64,000 nt of DNA from Margaritispora aquatica. Taxonomy: Eukaryota; Ascomycota; Leotiomycetes; Helotiales; Discinellaceae. The first letter of the stretch is position 1. Every line of letters begins with the position of its first letter. A program made the position numbers and the translations under genes. Location: positions 914,658 through 978,657 of the forward strand of contig VJWN01000015.1 of assembly GCA_007644065.1 (NCBI GenBank), written 5' to 3'. Below, piece by piece: positions 35,059-48,100 of this stretch. A model generated the notes under the pieces. It was not told the origin of the DNA, did not search any database, and worked only from the letters and a program-made list of their open reading frames with translations.

Positions 35059-37807
35059 ATATAAGTTTGCTCGATACCCTTTTTCTTAAGAATCGTGTGG
35101 TTCTGGAAATGAAGAAATGAAGTTGCATGACAATCTTCCTCATCATTATTGTGCCTTCCTATCGTGAGGCTAGTCTTCTCTGGGTTTCATATGCATGTGC
35201 TTCCTGTTCTTCCTCTTGCTCCCCTTGTCCTCACTACATAGTAGTACTTTGAATTGAATCACCACACAGTGGCCCTCCTCTGTTTTCTTCTTTCCTTCTT
35301 TAGTCTTTCCACTCTCACTCCTTTGAAGCTTTACTCTTCGACTCTTGCCCTTGCCCATGCTACCTCATCTCCCCTTAACGACGCCTTCTTCAACCTCCCC
35401 CTCACCTCACACCATATTACCAACACACATTATCACGTTCTACTCAACCCAAACCAGGACCAGGAATCATTCCCTCAAACTTACCACCCTCAACTAGTCA
35501 CTAAACCCTAGCAAAATCACAATCTCCACCCTCCCCTCACGCTCCTCCTTACATGAATCTTGAAATCACAACCCACAATCCATCACGCTTCGAAACTCCT
35601 TTACTCGGCATCAGCATCAGTATCAACTTTCCTCACCAACACCCGCACAGTCGCATTCTATCTATCGCATCTTCAAACAATCGCAACGAAACGAAACGAA
35701 GCCACGAGTTGCGATGAAACTTTGCCATCAAGTTTCTTTCGCCCAGCTACCTCTACCCCTTAGACTAAATTAATCCTAACATCAGATTCTTCTCTAACTT
35801 CATTTTATCTATAAGAAAACATTGCACAGCAATTACCATGTACTACACCTCACACAATACAAATCCAACAGTAGATATCTTTCCCCCCGAGAATATACAT
35901 GCTCCTAAGTAAAGATATCTCCTCCCTTCTCCCAAGCATCTCAAGCATCTCGAGCATCTCGAGCACCTCACTCTGCTCTCTTCTTTTCTCCCCTCATCTC
36001 ATTGAACCCAAAAATCCACATCCCATCTTCAGTACCGACTCCACAATCCCAATTTCCAGCTCCAGCACCGATTCCGTATCGCTTACTTCTAATTCTTACT
36101 TATCGTCACTTCTACGTTCCGAAGAAGTAGTCTGAATTCTCGTCGGTGTCTTTGTGTATTTTTCTGTTTATTCTAACTCAACGATACTTACGCGGTCCTA
36201 GTTATACGTACTAGATATGGTATTAACTCCAAGTAAACTGATCCTAAGTTTCCTACTTTACTAGACTCGGCTTGGTTTTCCGTAGATTCACTTTACCTAG
36301 TTAGCTTAATACACTCCACTCCGCTTGACTTCTCGATTTTGCTTCGTTTACCTTGTGCTATCTAATAGACTAAGGAATCTAATTGTAGTCTTCTTATTTT
36401 ACCCTCCTTCCCTCTCACACACTCTCTCCCCCTCCCATACTCGTCCTCGTTTATTTCCAAAGCTCTCCTCTCCCGTTTGCTATCTTCTATCTTCCGACCT
36501 CCATTCTCCTCTCCACCCACCTCATCTCTTAGACCCCATCCCCATCCTCGTCCCCGTCGACTTTAAAAACCACCCCCTTTCCTCCTACCTCTACCCCTAC
36601 TTCTCTTTGAATCTCCTCTCCATATTATATCATACAAACGCCAAAGTCCAAGCGCCATACCCAGTTCAGTCCTCAACCTGCAACTCCTCAAGACAAAATC
36701 CCACACCTTGAGAGTTGAGACGCTCAACCCTCGACCTCTAGGATACAAGATTCAGCTCTTAATCAATCCCTTGTACAAGAGATTCGTAAAGTCCCAAGCA
36801 TGGAAAGTTCAAATATGTTGTATTATGTTTAGCATTTAGCGATTAGAACGCACTCAACACTCAACATCAACACTCACCACTCAACATTTCAAGATCCAAA
36901 GTCCAAAGTCCAACGTCTAACAAGCACAGCAACTTACCTCCGCCTCTGCCTTTCTCTTCCTAACTCTCCTTCACTCTTCCTCCTGCCTCCTTCTCCTCAT
37001 CTCCTCCTTCCCCCTTTTCTCATCTCCATCCCCAACTCGTCACCAAAACCAGTCCAGTCTAGTCCGATGTAGTTCAATCCAGATTTTCTACTACTTATGC
37101 AAGTTGGTATTGCCAACAGCAACAACAACCACCAGAACGCTACCACGAGTCAGAGATTTAAAGAGCCAAACCTAGCATACTACTTGCTTGCATGCGTGTA
37201 AATCTCTTACTCACCTCGCGGGAAAAGGCTTGACTCACAACCACTTAATACAGCAGCTAGATTTGCTTACCTTGACAAAGAGTTAAAGTCATCCTCTAAA
37301 TACCTTGACTTGACTCACCTTTGCATTCCACGCTCTTATTCTTGATTTGGTTTTGTGATCAGTAGCCATGTCAAATTGAATCATGAAATCTTCACAATCC
37401 ATCTTGCCAAATTTACTTCAAGCTCTCTTCATGAGAAGTTCTCCTCGACTTAAAAGGCGAGGAAGAAGATAGAGAAAGCAACAAAAACATCACTACAAGC
37501 ATTTGAGGCACATTTTTGAAAGGAACGATTTATTTGTCTAATGGTAACCATCCATCAATGGTTTGTTCATCCACCCCCAGACCCGTTATGGCCATCCATG
37601 AAGCCCGCTATGAAGAAGAAGAAGTAGAGTCTCAGCCCGCCATAAAACCTCCTCCCATATCGACAATCATAGGGACTGCGATATTCCAGGAAGAAAAAGT
37701 CTGTAAAGCTGCCAAGTCCCAAAGATCAAAGTCGAATAAAACAAAGAAGAAGAGAAATGTCAAAGAGCAGAAACAAGGGTTAAAGCTCGACCAAGACCAC
37801 TAGTGCA
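35059..37807. other. Long gene-free, pyrimidine-rich region between convergent genes
   Basis: 2.75 kb between the 3' ends of NOP9 (+) and Argonaute (-). From about 35270 to 37060 the plus strand is strongly C+T-rich. ORFs there (up to 128 codons) are Ser/Leu/Pro/Thr-rich and show no domain. CAAGCATCTCAAGCATCTCGAG-type short tandem copies occur near 35935-35970. A Lys-rich 95-codon ORF at 37516-37803 abuts the Argonaute stop. No protein gene can be supported. Confidence 0.5.
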
Positions 37808-40800
37808 CTAGATGTACCACATGCTGAGGCGCATCTTATCAACAATAGCCTGGTTCAACTTATCCGGATCACCCATTGGCCTAAGAGGTTCAAGGTTGAT
37901 GGGCTCCGTGATCTCTGGATCGGATGCCTTAATATCACCACGGTTCATTGCAGCAATCCGAGCATTGTTTCGGCGTTGTTGCAATTCCTCAAACTTCTGA
38001 CCACCACGAGGATCATTAGTAGAAGTGCCTTCAGGAATAGCCTCGTGAGAGCGAGCACGGTTGGATGCCAGATGAGCATAGTAAACGGCTGGATCTGTTC
38101 GTAGTTAGCAGCTGAAAAAGAGTGGTAATTTTGAAGGATCTTACAGAGAGAAACAGGAGTAGTTGAGCGCATATACTGGTAGCAGTGATGATAAATCATC
38201 TGTTGGAATCTGTTGCAGCCAGGCTTGATCTCATCCAATATAACTTGGTAGTGGACAGGACGAGCAGTACCTTGGATGGCGCTATGGGAGTTGAGGTAGA
38301 AATCATACTCAAAAGGATGAGTGATATCATTCTCGACCAAAACACCTGGGTGAGGATTTCCATTTCTATCACCAGCAACTTGGTCGCTTGGGAAGAAACG
38401 AATGTGGTGTCGCTTGGTACAAACGGTGACGGTCCACTTGATGCTGGTGAGTGCCTTGAGCATGTTGGCATCAGCATTTGGATAACATTTCAACATGGCT
38501 TCCTTCATGTCCTTGACTTCTTGGTTGAGAACATGTGAAAATTGACCCTCGGAGACACCATCGCGGAAATAGTAGACATGCTCCGGGCAACCTTGGTGCT
38601 TCTTACACCAGATCTTGAACAGAGGACCCAGCATGTTGAAGCAGTTTTCCTTGGTGATCATCTCAACACGGGAGCCATTGGTTTCAACTGCAGCAGCATA
38701 ACGACCGGCGAAATCATCCATGGAGACAGTGATGGCTGCCATGGAAGCTTGGGGACTACCTGGGGTTGCGTGCGAGACATCGGCACCTATTGTGCAATTA
38801 GCAAGGTTCAAAGTCAACTAACGTCGTAGCAACATACCGATGACCATGGTCTTGCCAGTGAAGAAATCCTTGCCCTTGGGAACGATAACTTTAGAAGTGG
38901 TGCCACCAAGCTTTGCGTTGACTTTCATGGCGACATTAGAGCAGTATTGTGGACTGGCCTTTTTACACTGAGGTGCGGCGATAACTACTCAAATTAGCAT
39001 TGACATAAATATAAGGCCAAGGATGCTTACACTGTGATACCATAGCCCATTTGCAGTCCAAGACATGCTTGGTCATGGCATATAGGTGCGAATCACGTCC
39101 AGGCATGATCACGAACATGATCTGAGGGGCAAGATTGAATCTCTGGCCAGCAGCCGCACGAGCTGCTGTGACACCCTCTTCAATATCATCTCGTGTGAAC
39201 GGGCTCTTCGATAAGTTTGTCATGGTAGGATTCTTGGCTCTGACCACACCACCATGACTAATGTAGGTTTGAATGAAGACATTGACGAAGTTCGTAAGCT
39301 CACCCGGATTCACAGCGCCCTGTAGAACGAGGATTCCCCAAGATGCAAGTGGCTCTGGGTTTGGGGAATAGAACTTCTTTCCGCGAAGGTCCCAACGACC
39401 AGTAGTTCCAGGAGCAACCTTACCAGTTCCCCCAAATCCGATTTCGGGGGCTGTGAGAAGGCAAGCCTTGGTCTAGCTTCGTGTTAGCACATAATGGCAA
39501 ATTTCAGTGTTGGGGCCTTACCTCGGTCATGTTTGAATCAACTTCGATATTGAAGTATTTGAGATATCGATCCTTAGACCAATCAAGCATATCGATACCA
39601 TGGCGAATAGACTGGATACGCTCCTTTGGTCGAGTAACTGCGAATTTGATCATAGCAGCAGTCTGGTTCATAAGTCAGCTTGATTTGCCATTACCAGAGA
39701 AGATAGACCTACTTGATCAGGGCTCAACTTATACAAGTATCTCTGATGGGGCAGAACACTGCACACCTCCATAGGGAACATGCCACCTTTGTCAGTGATA
39801 ACCAGAGGAAGTTGCCACCATTGAATGCTGATGTTGTAGGTGCGCTTGAAGTAGTCATAAACGCTGATCTCTTCTGGCTGTCCTCCCTCGACTTTGGACT
39901 TCAACTTGAACATGGTGTTCTTGGCATTCATACCGATCTTGCCATATTTGGATTCTAGACCCCAAGTGAAGCTCTTGATACTGTAGGTCTTGGCATCTAC
40001 AGAAATAGTCTGTTAGTCACAATTCATGGTAACAGGAGTTGTTGGTCACTCACCATCACCCTTCTGGCGATGCTTGACCTTGAATCGAAGCTTCAGCAAT
40101 TTGCGAAGCATCTTGAAGTCCTCGGACGGGACAAAACTACCATCGTTCTTGGCGGTCTTGACAGGGTACAGAAGCTCAATCATCTTTTCGTATGACTTTC
40201 CAGGATTTCGCTGTCTCAGGTAGTTCCGAGCACATTGATGAAGATCTTGGGCAATCCAGAAAGTGGCATTGGCAACATCAACATTGATTGCAAGACCAGT
40301 AGGCTTGGGTGCCCTGAGATTTGGATTGGGAACCGAAGGAATAGGCTGGAGAAGAGTTAGTTTGAGAATGGTGAAATTTTACAAGACGGATAGCTTACAT
40401 TGCAAAGACGCATTGAAGAATAAACACCCTTCATAGCGAGGATACATTGATCAAGTAGAACACTGACGTCGCCGTGGCTGAAAAAGCTGCGCTTAATATT
40501 TGTGTACCGCTCTGAAGGCCATGCACGCATGATGTGATCAAGGAGACCTGGATATGTTAGACATTTCAAGCATGATTATGTGACATGATAACCTACTGAT
40601 TGACTCCAAGATGGTTGGATCAAATGGCATTTGACGATTGAGATATGCAAGAATCGTGGCCATGCGTACAGTCGATGTTGGACGAATCTGGAATTTGCAA
40701 ATATCGGGTGTTTGACCAGGTCTGAGAACGCGTGGTGGAATCTTGGCTGTGTCGAGGTTCACATCGATGGTAGCTGCAGGCAGTCGAAATTTGCACCTGT

Positions 40801-42347
40801 GAGAAGTTAATTCTGAGCCATCAATATGGAAAAAGGAAACGTACCATCCAATCTTGGCTCCATCCCAAATGAATGGACCTCCCTCTCTGGTTTGCTTCTT
40901 GATCCAATTCTGAATATGTGGAGACTTCCACATAGCCTTGACCTTACCAGCGCTCTCAGCACCATTACCAAAGGTGAGCTATAGATTTTCAGCATGGCTA
41001 TCAAGTATTTGAGGCATGTAATTGACTTACATCATATTGGTAAATGTCATCTTGTGGCCAGCTGTAAACCCGGAACTGATTGACACGAATCTTGACTTCT
41101 CTACCAGAGGTATTGGTAGCTGGACGGTCTGGAAGAGCTGATGGGAAATTGAACTTGATGCCAGCGTTAGTCTCTGTTGTTCTGTCCGCGGCGATGCGAT
41201 AGTTTCCGATCTCCATGGTGGCTGATGGTGAGGGGTAATGTGAGGGAAATGGAAGGTGAGGAGGAAATGGTATGAGATTTGGGGAAAATAGTCGAACTCG
41301 ACAACTGATAAATCAGAGTCGACGTGACTGGGAAGGATAGATTGTTTGTGCTTGTGTGTTTGTGTTTGTGATTGAGGAAGTGTGGGAAGGTGTGTTGGGT
41401 GTTGTTGTAGTTGGAGTTGTAATTGGAATTGTTGGAAATGTTTGTTGAAAAAAGTTGGTTCTGGGGGAGAGAAGAGGTCTTCTTATACTTCTTGAAGAGG
41501 TGGGAATCAATGCCTCAAGGCTCTAACTCTCGATGCCTTTGAGCCTGGATTTCTCTCTAGCTTCGATTCCTTATTGAATAAGGAAGGAAAGCTGAATGGA
41601 AGGAGCGAAGGGGAGAGCAGAAGAATAGGAGAGCAGGAGAGTAGGAGAGTAGGAGAGCAACCAAGAAGAACAACTGAGGAGAACAGCAAAGAACAGTAAC
41701 TGAGCGTGACTCAAAAGAGTTGATGCTAAAAATCACATCACTGCCTTGACAGCAAAGGATGAGTAGCCTCTCTTCGCCGAACACTAGCAAGATATGTTAT
41801 AGCACTTGTTCATGTCATGTCTCGTTTACGGTCATCCACAACTATGGACAACCCAAAACCTTTTTGGATCTTTCAGGAACACTCAACGCAGTCAAAGAGT
41901 ATGAAATGTTTGAACTTACGCGAACATTGTTTCCTTCCATAATGTCATGAGCCATTGCTGGAAGGTCGATGCCTGAAACAAAAATGTCAGCTATTGTTTG
42001 AGTTGCAAAGAAAGACAGGAGCATTCTCAACAGGAAGAGTACTTACCACTATTCTTGATAACTTTCTCCTTGATCCGCGGCTTAGCAGGATCATATCCTA
42101 GGCCGGGACCATAGGGGTTGGGACCTCTAGCTGGGCCACCTCCAGTTGAGACCGAAGGAGGAGGACCATGTGGGTATCCGCCAGCAACCGAAGGAGGGCC
42201 ACGATATGGACCACCAGAGACTGAAGGAGGACCACGCGAGATTTGTCCGTTTGAGGATGGAGGTCCATCAAAGCCACCGGGACCATGTGGGCGAGATTGT
42301 TCACCACCACCTGGTGGGGTGTAATTGTAGCCGGCTCCGCCAGGCAT
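37808..42347 (-). CDS. Argonaute (QDE-2/AGO), RNA silencing slicer
   Basis: Exons (minus): 42347-42047, 41972-41920, 41153-41031, 40978-40845, 40796-40597, 40547-40399, 40345-40054, 39996-39713, 39662-39522, 39472-39031, 38984-38838, 38786-38145 and 38094-37808. The long form has 1064 aa. A short form could start at ATG 41216, reading straight into the 41153 exon, with 967 aa. Argonaute loads small RNA and cleaves or represses targets. The N-terminus is Gly/Pro-rich with a repeated RGPPSV motif. N, PAZ, MID (RGKKFYSPNPEPLASWG) and PIWI domains follow. PIWI residues are intact: Asp in GADVSHA (about 758), Asp in FRDGVSEGQ (about 831) and His in VYYAHLASNRARSHE (about 977), so slicer activity is expected. 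The T-to-F residue created at intron 39030-38985 is the least certain splice. Confidence 0.9.
41217..41919 (-). promoter_or_regulatory. Candidate internal promoter / long first intron of Argonaute
   Basis: The 766-bp interval 41154-41919 can be spliced out in phase. It also has the look of a fungal promoter on the minus strand: long CTCTCCTA-type pyrimidine tracts (complement of about 41590-41660), then a leader ending in gccaccATGG at 41216. Confidence 0.45.
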
Positions 42348-45146
42348 GATGTTTCGAAGCTCTCTACGTTGGGTGACCTAGACTGATACGTTTGATTAGC
42401 GAGTGGGAACAAAAACATGCAAAAGGGGGAGTTTAGCGAAACTCGCCTAAGTTGATTGGACAGCGCGGTATAGGTAAGTAGGTAGTGTCAGGAAGGGAGG
42501 GTATGTGTGAGGAGGATGCAAGACGGGAGTGCTTACCAGGGTTCGAAGTGTTGGTTGAGTGTGATTGACGCGAAGACTGGGCTCTCGCTTACGGAAAAGT
42601 GCTGCTCTTGGAGTTAGGCAAGCAAATCAAGACAATCAACGGTAGAAGTGCTGCTGCAGAAGAAAGAGTTGCGAGCTCGGGAACGCGAAGGTACTTGTGC
42701 TTGATAGGATGAAGGAAGTTTGATGCTACAGAATGCTCGAGCTTGGGAGTTGGGTGTTGGGTGTTGAGCAAGCAGAACTGCAAACGTTCGCAGAAACCAA
42801 TTTTCATTGGAAGCGCAAACGTTTGCGAGAACACTGATTGCTTGACTGGAGAATGAAAAGGATATGCTTCCGTGTAACTGCTTTACTTCTATGGAGAAGA
42901 TTGTCGATGCGATAGAGAAAGTAAAGGTATTGGTCGTGGTGGAAGAAAGGTTTGTAGAAGGTTTGGAGATCGAGGTTGGGATTTGGAGATGAAGTTGGAA
43001 GACAGAGGGGGGCCAGCTGGTTGAAGCGAAGAAAACACGCGAAGCTACTTAGACCACCTTACATTAGCGGTTAGCTCCAGTCTAGAGGTCTGAAGGAGGC
43101 TCTTCTACCTATCTAGGTACCTGGGGAGCTGCCGGGGTTTGATTAGGTTAGAGAGGCCCCGAGAAAGATACTTCAGGCATCGGACATCAGCAGGCATTTC
43201 CTCAAAATGATATGGTTTTTACTAGAGACACTGAAATTTCCAACACTACCAACCTGTAGGTAGAGGTACAATTCTACTCTTGAGGAATGGAGATAGATCT
43301 CCAGCAGTATAAGCACCATGATTGACCAAAATAGAGTTGACTCTAACACTAAGATCAAATTGAAATTCGTCCAGAGTAGAGTTCTCCATGCAAGCAGAAT
43401 TACCACAATAGAGGAGTATCACCAAAGCAGCCTATAGGATATCCTTAGAGAATGATCCAAGTGACAGACAACAATAAAAATGGAATGCCCTTGAAAGCCA
43501 ACTGTACCCACCAGCTATGATCATCCAGCCTTGCCCCGAACATCCAGATGCTGCATGCATGCTAGATGAACATGAGGTACAGCCTTGACATCCAACACCT
43601 TCAAGGTAACAAAGAGCAACAGCAAGAAGAAATACACGAAAAGTCTGGCAAATACTAACACAAACCGAAATACGATAATTTGATGACCACGGATTCAATC
43701 CAGAACGAAAAACGGACATACTTGTAAAACCGAGTGCGTATCCAAAGGCTTACGGTATGTACTACTCAGCTGTCACACAAGAATGCTCTACATACCTAAC
43801 AAACATGACATGGACATGGACGAGACTAACTAAGGCAGGATACCCAGGAATCAAACAAACACGACGAGCACAGCGAGAAGTGCCACTCACCAACAACGAG
43901 ATACATACGATTTGAACGACTGAACGGGAGGGCTTCCAAGCTGCGTCTTGATATTACCTGCAAGCAACATGGCCGAAGGGAACAGCACGGAATACGAAAG
44001 ATATAACGAGACATCTTGGCTATGATGAAACGACAGGATACCAACGACCTAGATGACTACACGCTCAAGGGATGGCTTGCAAACTACCTACGGCTTGAGC
44101 AAAGACCAACCATCAATACCCAAGAGCTAGGTAGGTATGGAGGATGGGTTCAAGATACAAGCAAGCACAAACGACGAAGGTAACGAGAGGATTTTCTCAG
44201 AAGGCTTGGAAGACGACTACGAGACACTTTCTCTATACTCCCTACAGGACTAAAGGAAGCGGACTGCGGCTTCAAGATACGGATACAAGCAACGCTGACA
44301 GCAAGGATAAGCAAGGACTTCCGCCCAGGAACCACGCAATACTCACGAGATGTCAAGTCGAAGGAGTATGCTAGGGATTCAACGGGCCGGCTAGAGAGAT
44401 GGGATTATGGCATTCCATTTCTCGACTTACACAGTGCTCTGCGGCTTGACTTGACTTGACTTCCTCTCTCGCTCTCCCTCTCTCCTTGCAAATGCACAAA
44501 CAAACAGCGCAGGGACATCACTCCCATCCAGGTCAAGCAACAAGCAAACAACTACCAACTACATTACCTTACCTTACAGTACCCACACCCATCCACACAC
44601 AATCCAAGGGAAGAGACTACGAAGATCCAAGCAAGCCAATGGACAAATGGAGGTCAATAAGCGGGGAGATATACAGACAAGCAAGCAAGCACAGAAAAGG
44701 AAGACAAAATAGGTAGACAAATAGACAAAAAGGGAAACTGAGAGAGCAAATGGTATTTGGATTGCTACTATGGTACATTTTTTACGCAAAAAATCAAAAG
44801 TTTTACTCTTCACATCTTCCTCCCTGAAATGAGAACCGCCCCAAACGCCTTGCTGATGTACCTATTGTGCTGATATCTCACCTGAGAAAATTCATCGTGC
44901 TTGTCATTCATCATCCATGACTCCCTGGAAATCCCCTCGACTGATGTGAACCGACCCAACCGATCTTGCCCAGATCGCTAGCTAAAATACAGACTTATTT
45001 TGTAAGCCAAGAGAGCAGAACCAGTATCTCATATGCACCGAACCAAGCGAGCACCAAGCCACAACAAAATTCGCCTCGTTGATATGACATTGCGTCTTAG
45101 ATCTCCCGTTTATCCATCTACCGGTAATAACCTGAAGGGTTCAAAG
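42348..45146. other. Long upstream region of Argonaute, 2.8 kb
   Basis: Lies between the 3' end of RNA14 and the 5' end of Argonaute, both on minus. No ORF with a recognisable domain. The stretch 43430-44400 is dense in short ORFs on both strands without family signal. It probably holds a long 5' leader or promoter for Argonaute; a decayed insertion is possible but not demonstrated. Confidence 0.4.
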
Positions 45147-48100
45147 TTAGCCATGGTAATACCACGAGGCAGCTGACTGCAACTGGATGGATTGGCTTGG
45201 CAGCTCTCGGGTTCTACCAAACTCATCAACCTCTCCGTACCCAGTTCTACTTGGTTCTGGGATAGGAGATTGATAGTTGGCGCCAGGAGGAGGAGGAGGA
45301 GGTCCGTAGGCTCCGGCATGAGCTACTGGTACATGGAAAGGAGTTTGAGAAACGGGAGAAGGCATGGCATAAGAGCCTGGGTAGCCACCACCGCCGCCTT
45401 GAGTTTGAAGAAGAGGATAGCTTTGAGTCCCGTTTGTATGAGACTGAGACTGAGACTGGTTGGATTTAGGAGGACGCCTACCATCATATCTCTGTGGTTG
45501 GGGTGGGGCCTGAGACTCCTCCTTGGCTGTCTTCCATGTGCTGTAATCGGGGACGATCGTCTTTTGGAGTAGGCGCACGAGGTTCTCAGGGATGAATTTG
45601 GTAGAGTTGTAGGTTTCAGCTCGAGGAATGATGCTAAGAAGGAATGTAATGTCTCGAGGAATGACGAATGATGACGCAGATTGCCATGTGGGTGTGCTTT
45701 GAGATTGTTGTAATCGCTTCTGTTGATCAAGCCGCCTGCCGGCAGCGCCTTTCAGTGGAGATTCGCCACGAGCCATTTTGCGTGGACGATTGAGATCGTT
45801 GTCCATGTCGTCAACAGGAAATGGGCGTTTGGGTGAGTTCGTAGCCTGAAGGTATTGAGGTCGAGGACTTTTACTTGCTTCTTGGGCATACTGGGGACGA
45901 GGACTGTCAAGCATGGCAGGAATATAATGCTCGATCGACTGCATGACGTTCTTAGGACGCATTTGAGTTGCAGGCGACACAATCAAGTGGACAGCAGTAG
46001 GATTGAAAGTCTCGCCACTGAATCTTGAAGCGAACAGAGACAAGGTAGGATCCTCTGGAAAGAGCTCTGCCATCCTTGTTTCGAGTTTGCTGATTTGTGA
46101 GAGTTCTCCGTATTCAGATTCGTATTTGTGGAAAAAAAGGTAGAGTGGCTTGGCTTTTGATGCCATTTCTGGCTTTTGAGTCAAACGGCCAACCACGGTC
46201 TCGAAGATAACTCTTGCGTCTGTTGTAATATTAGTAATAGTTTTGAGGGACAAGATTGATTTTACTTACTTGTGGTATCTCCAATGGATAAAAGGTGCTT
46301 CAGGTATGCCAGTGTGAATGCGGCGTCTTCAGGAAAGAGCTTAGCACCACGCTCAAATATTTTGGTACCCGCAGGGTCCTTATAGACATTGTGTTCAATC
46401 AATGCAGCTGTGATATAAACGTCGCTCGTGAGCTTTCCCCGTTGTCTGGCTTCAGCGAATATCCTCCTTGAACCACCAATACCGTCCTTGACTGCACCTT
46501 TGCCTTGGACTCGTCGCATGGCACGCATAAGACCAATCCATGCAAAGGTAATGGTCTTGGCGAGAAGCTCTGCTTGCCCAATATACCTGTCTTGGATCTC
46601 CTTGACCTTAGCTGCTTTCGTGGCTTCTCGCAACTCCTTTTCGGTATCGTTTTCTTCGTCATCATCCGCTGCGTTTTGAATGATAGCACTAATGGAAGCA
46701 TCGAGCGCAGACGATTCCTCCAACTTGGCAAGATCTCTAGCCTCTCTAGTTTTCATTTGCTTGACCAAGTCATACAAAGTGTCCAGAAGAGTATCAAATG
46801 GAGCACGAACAATGGTGCCACGTTCAGCAACACCTTTGTCTGCCTCCAATGTACTTAGAGTTAACTCGAGGCGATCAGCTCTTTTGAAGGCGACAAGACA
46901 GCTCTCTGGATTTGCCAATACACCTTCACGTAGGAAATTATCTCCGTCTTGATCTAGTCCATTGCTGAAGCACCAATCTGCTGCAGAGACCCACATCTCA
47001 GGCCAAAAACGAAGGGCCATAACAGCTTGCTTGTAAACGAAAAGAACTCGCTGCTTGAAAACTGCCGGTTCATCCTCTTTGAGAACCAATGGATCTTCCT
47101 GCTCCCAAGATATCCAATTCTTCCACAACTCAACTTGATGTTGGTAATCATCATCTCCTTCAAATCCAGAAACTGGAGGTAAGCGGGGAAGGGATGTCCT
47201 GACGAGGTCTCTGGTCACGTTCTCAAGAGCAGTATTGGCGCTTCGAGCAGACATATAGCTTGGTGATTTCTCTTGTAAGAATTTGCGACCCTAAATGATG
47301 TTAGTTTGGAAATCTGAAGACAAACTTGACGGCTCCAAATGACTTACTGTGATTTTGTTCAGACTCATTTCAAATTGATCGTACTCCTTCCATAAGCTAT
47401 TCAAGGACGACATAGGTACCGTGACTGCTCGTTGATAGGCTTTTCTCAGCTGATCCATCTTCTGCTGGTCTTGCCAATTGCTTCCTCCCATGAGCCCAGG
47501 TGCGCTTTTGATGAATTGGATGTAGTCCTGCCATATTTTACCAGAGTCTTTGTCTAACCCAATGGTAGCCAGGACAAAGTCATATGCTTGAGAGATGGTA
47601 GCTCTGGCAGTCCCAGCAACATCATTGGTAAGGTCATTTCTTCGACGAATGTAATTGAGATAAACCGACCACAGCTGGATACTAAGCACGGAGTGTAAGG
47701 ACCTGCTGAAAATGTTTTCTGCTCCGGTAAAATTGTCATTCTCAAGCTCCATTTCGGCATAGGCAGCCCATATTTCAGCCTACAAGACGTCAGATGATTA
47801 GCTTCTTTGAGATAGCAAGGGGAAAACTTACAGCATGGGGGAAGACTGTGAAGAATCGATCATAGACTGCTCGAGCATCTTCAATTTTGTTGCGCTTCCG
47901 ATGCTCACTGATCAGTGAGAGCCAGGCCTCCATATCCCCACGAGGATCCTCTTTGATGCGGTCTTCAAGCATACCCATCTTGTCATGTGGAAGACGTGCT
48001 TTCGGTAATGAAACACCTGGAACAGAAGAAGCACCTGCAGAAGTAGACACCGGTACAGCTATTGCTTGCACAGAGGGAATTTCAGCGGCACTAGGATTCA

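Noticed and set aside
35254..36711. Several Ser/Leu/Pro/Thr-rich ORFs on plus
   Set aside because: They arise from pyrimidine-rich DNA; every frame gives similar low-complexity text.
37516..37803. 95-codon Lys/Glu-rich ORF adjacent to the Argonaute stop
   Set aside because: Lies in the Argonaute 3' UTR on the opposite strand; low-complexity basic tail, no start context or homology seen.
43826..44374. Short ORFs on both strands upstream of Argonaute
   Set aside because: 60-80 codons, no domain, no consistent frame or splice signals.
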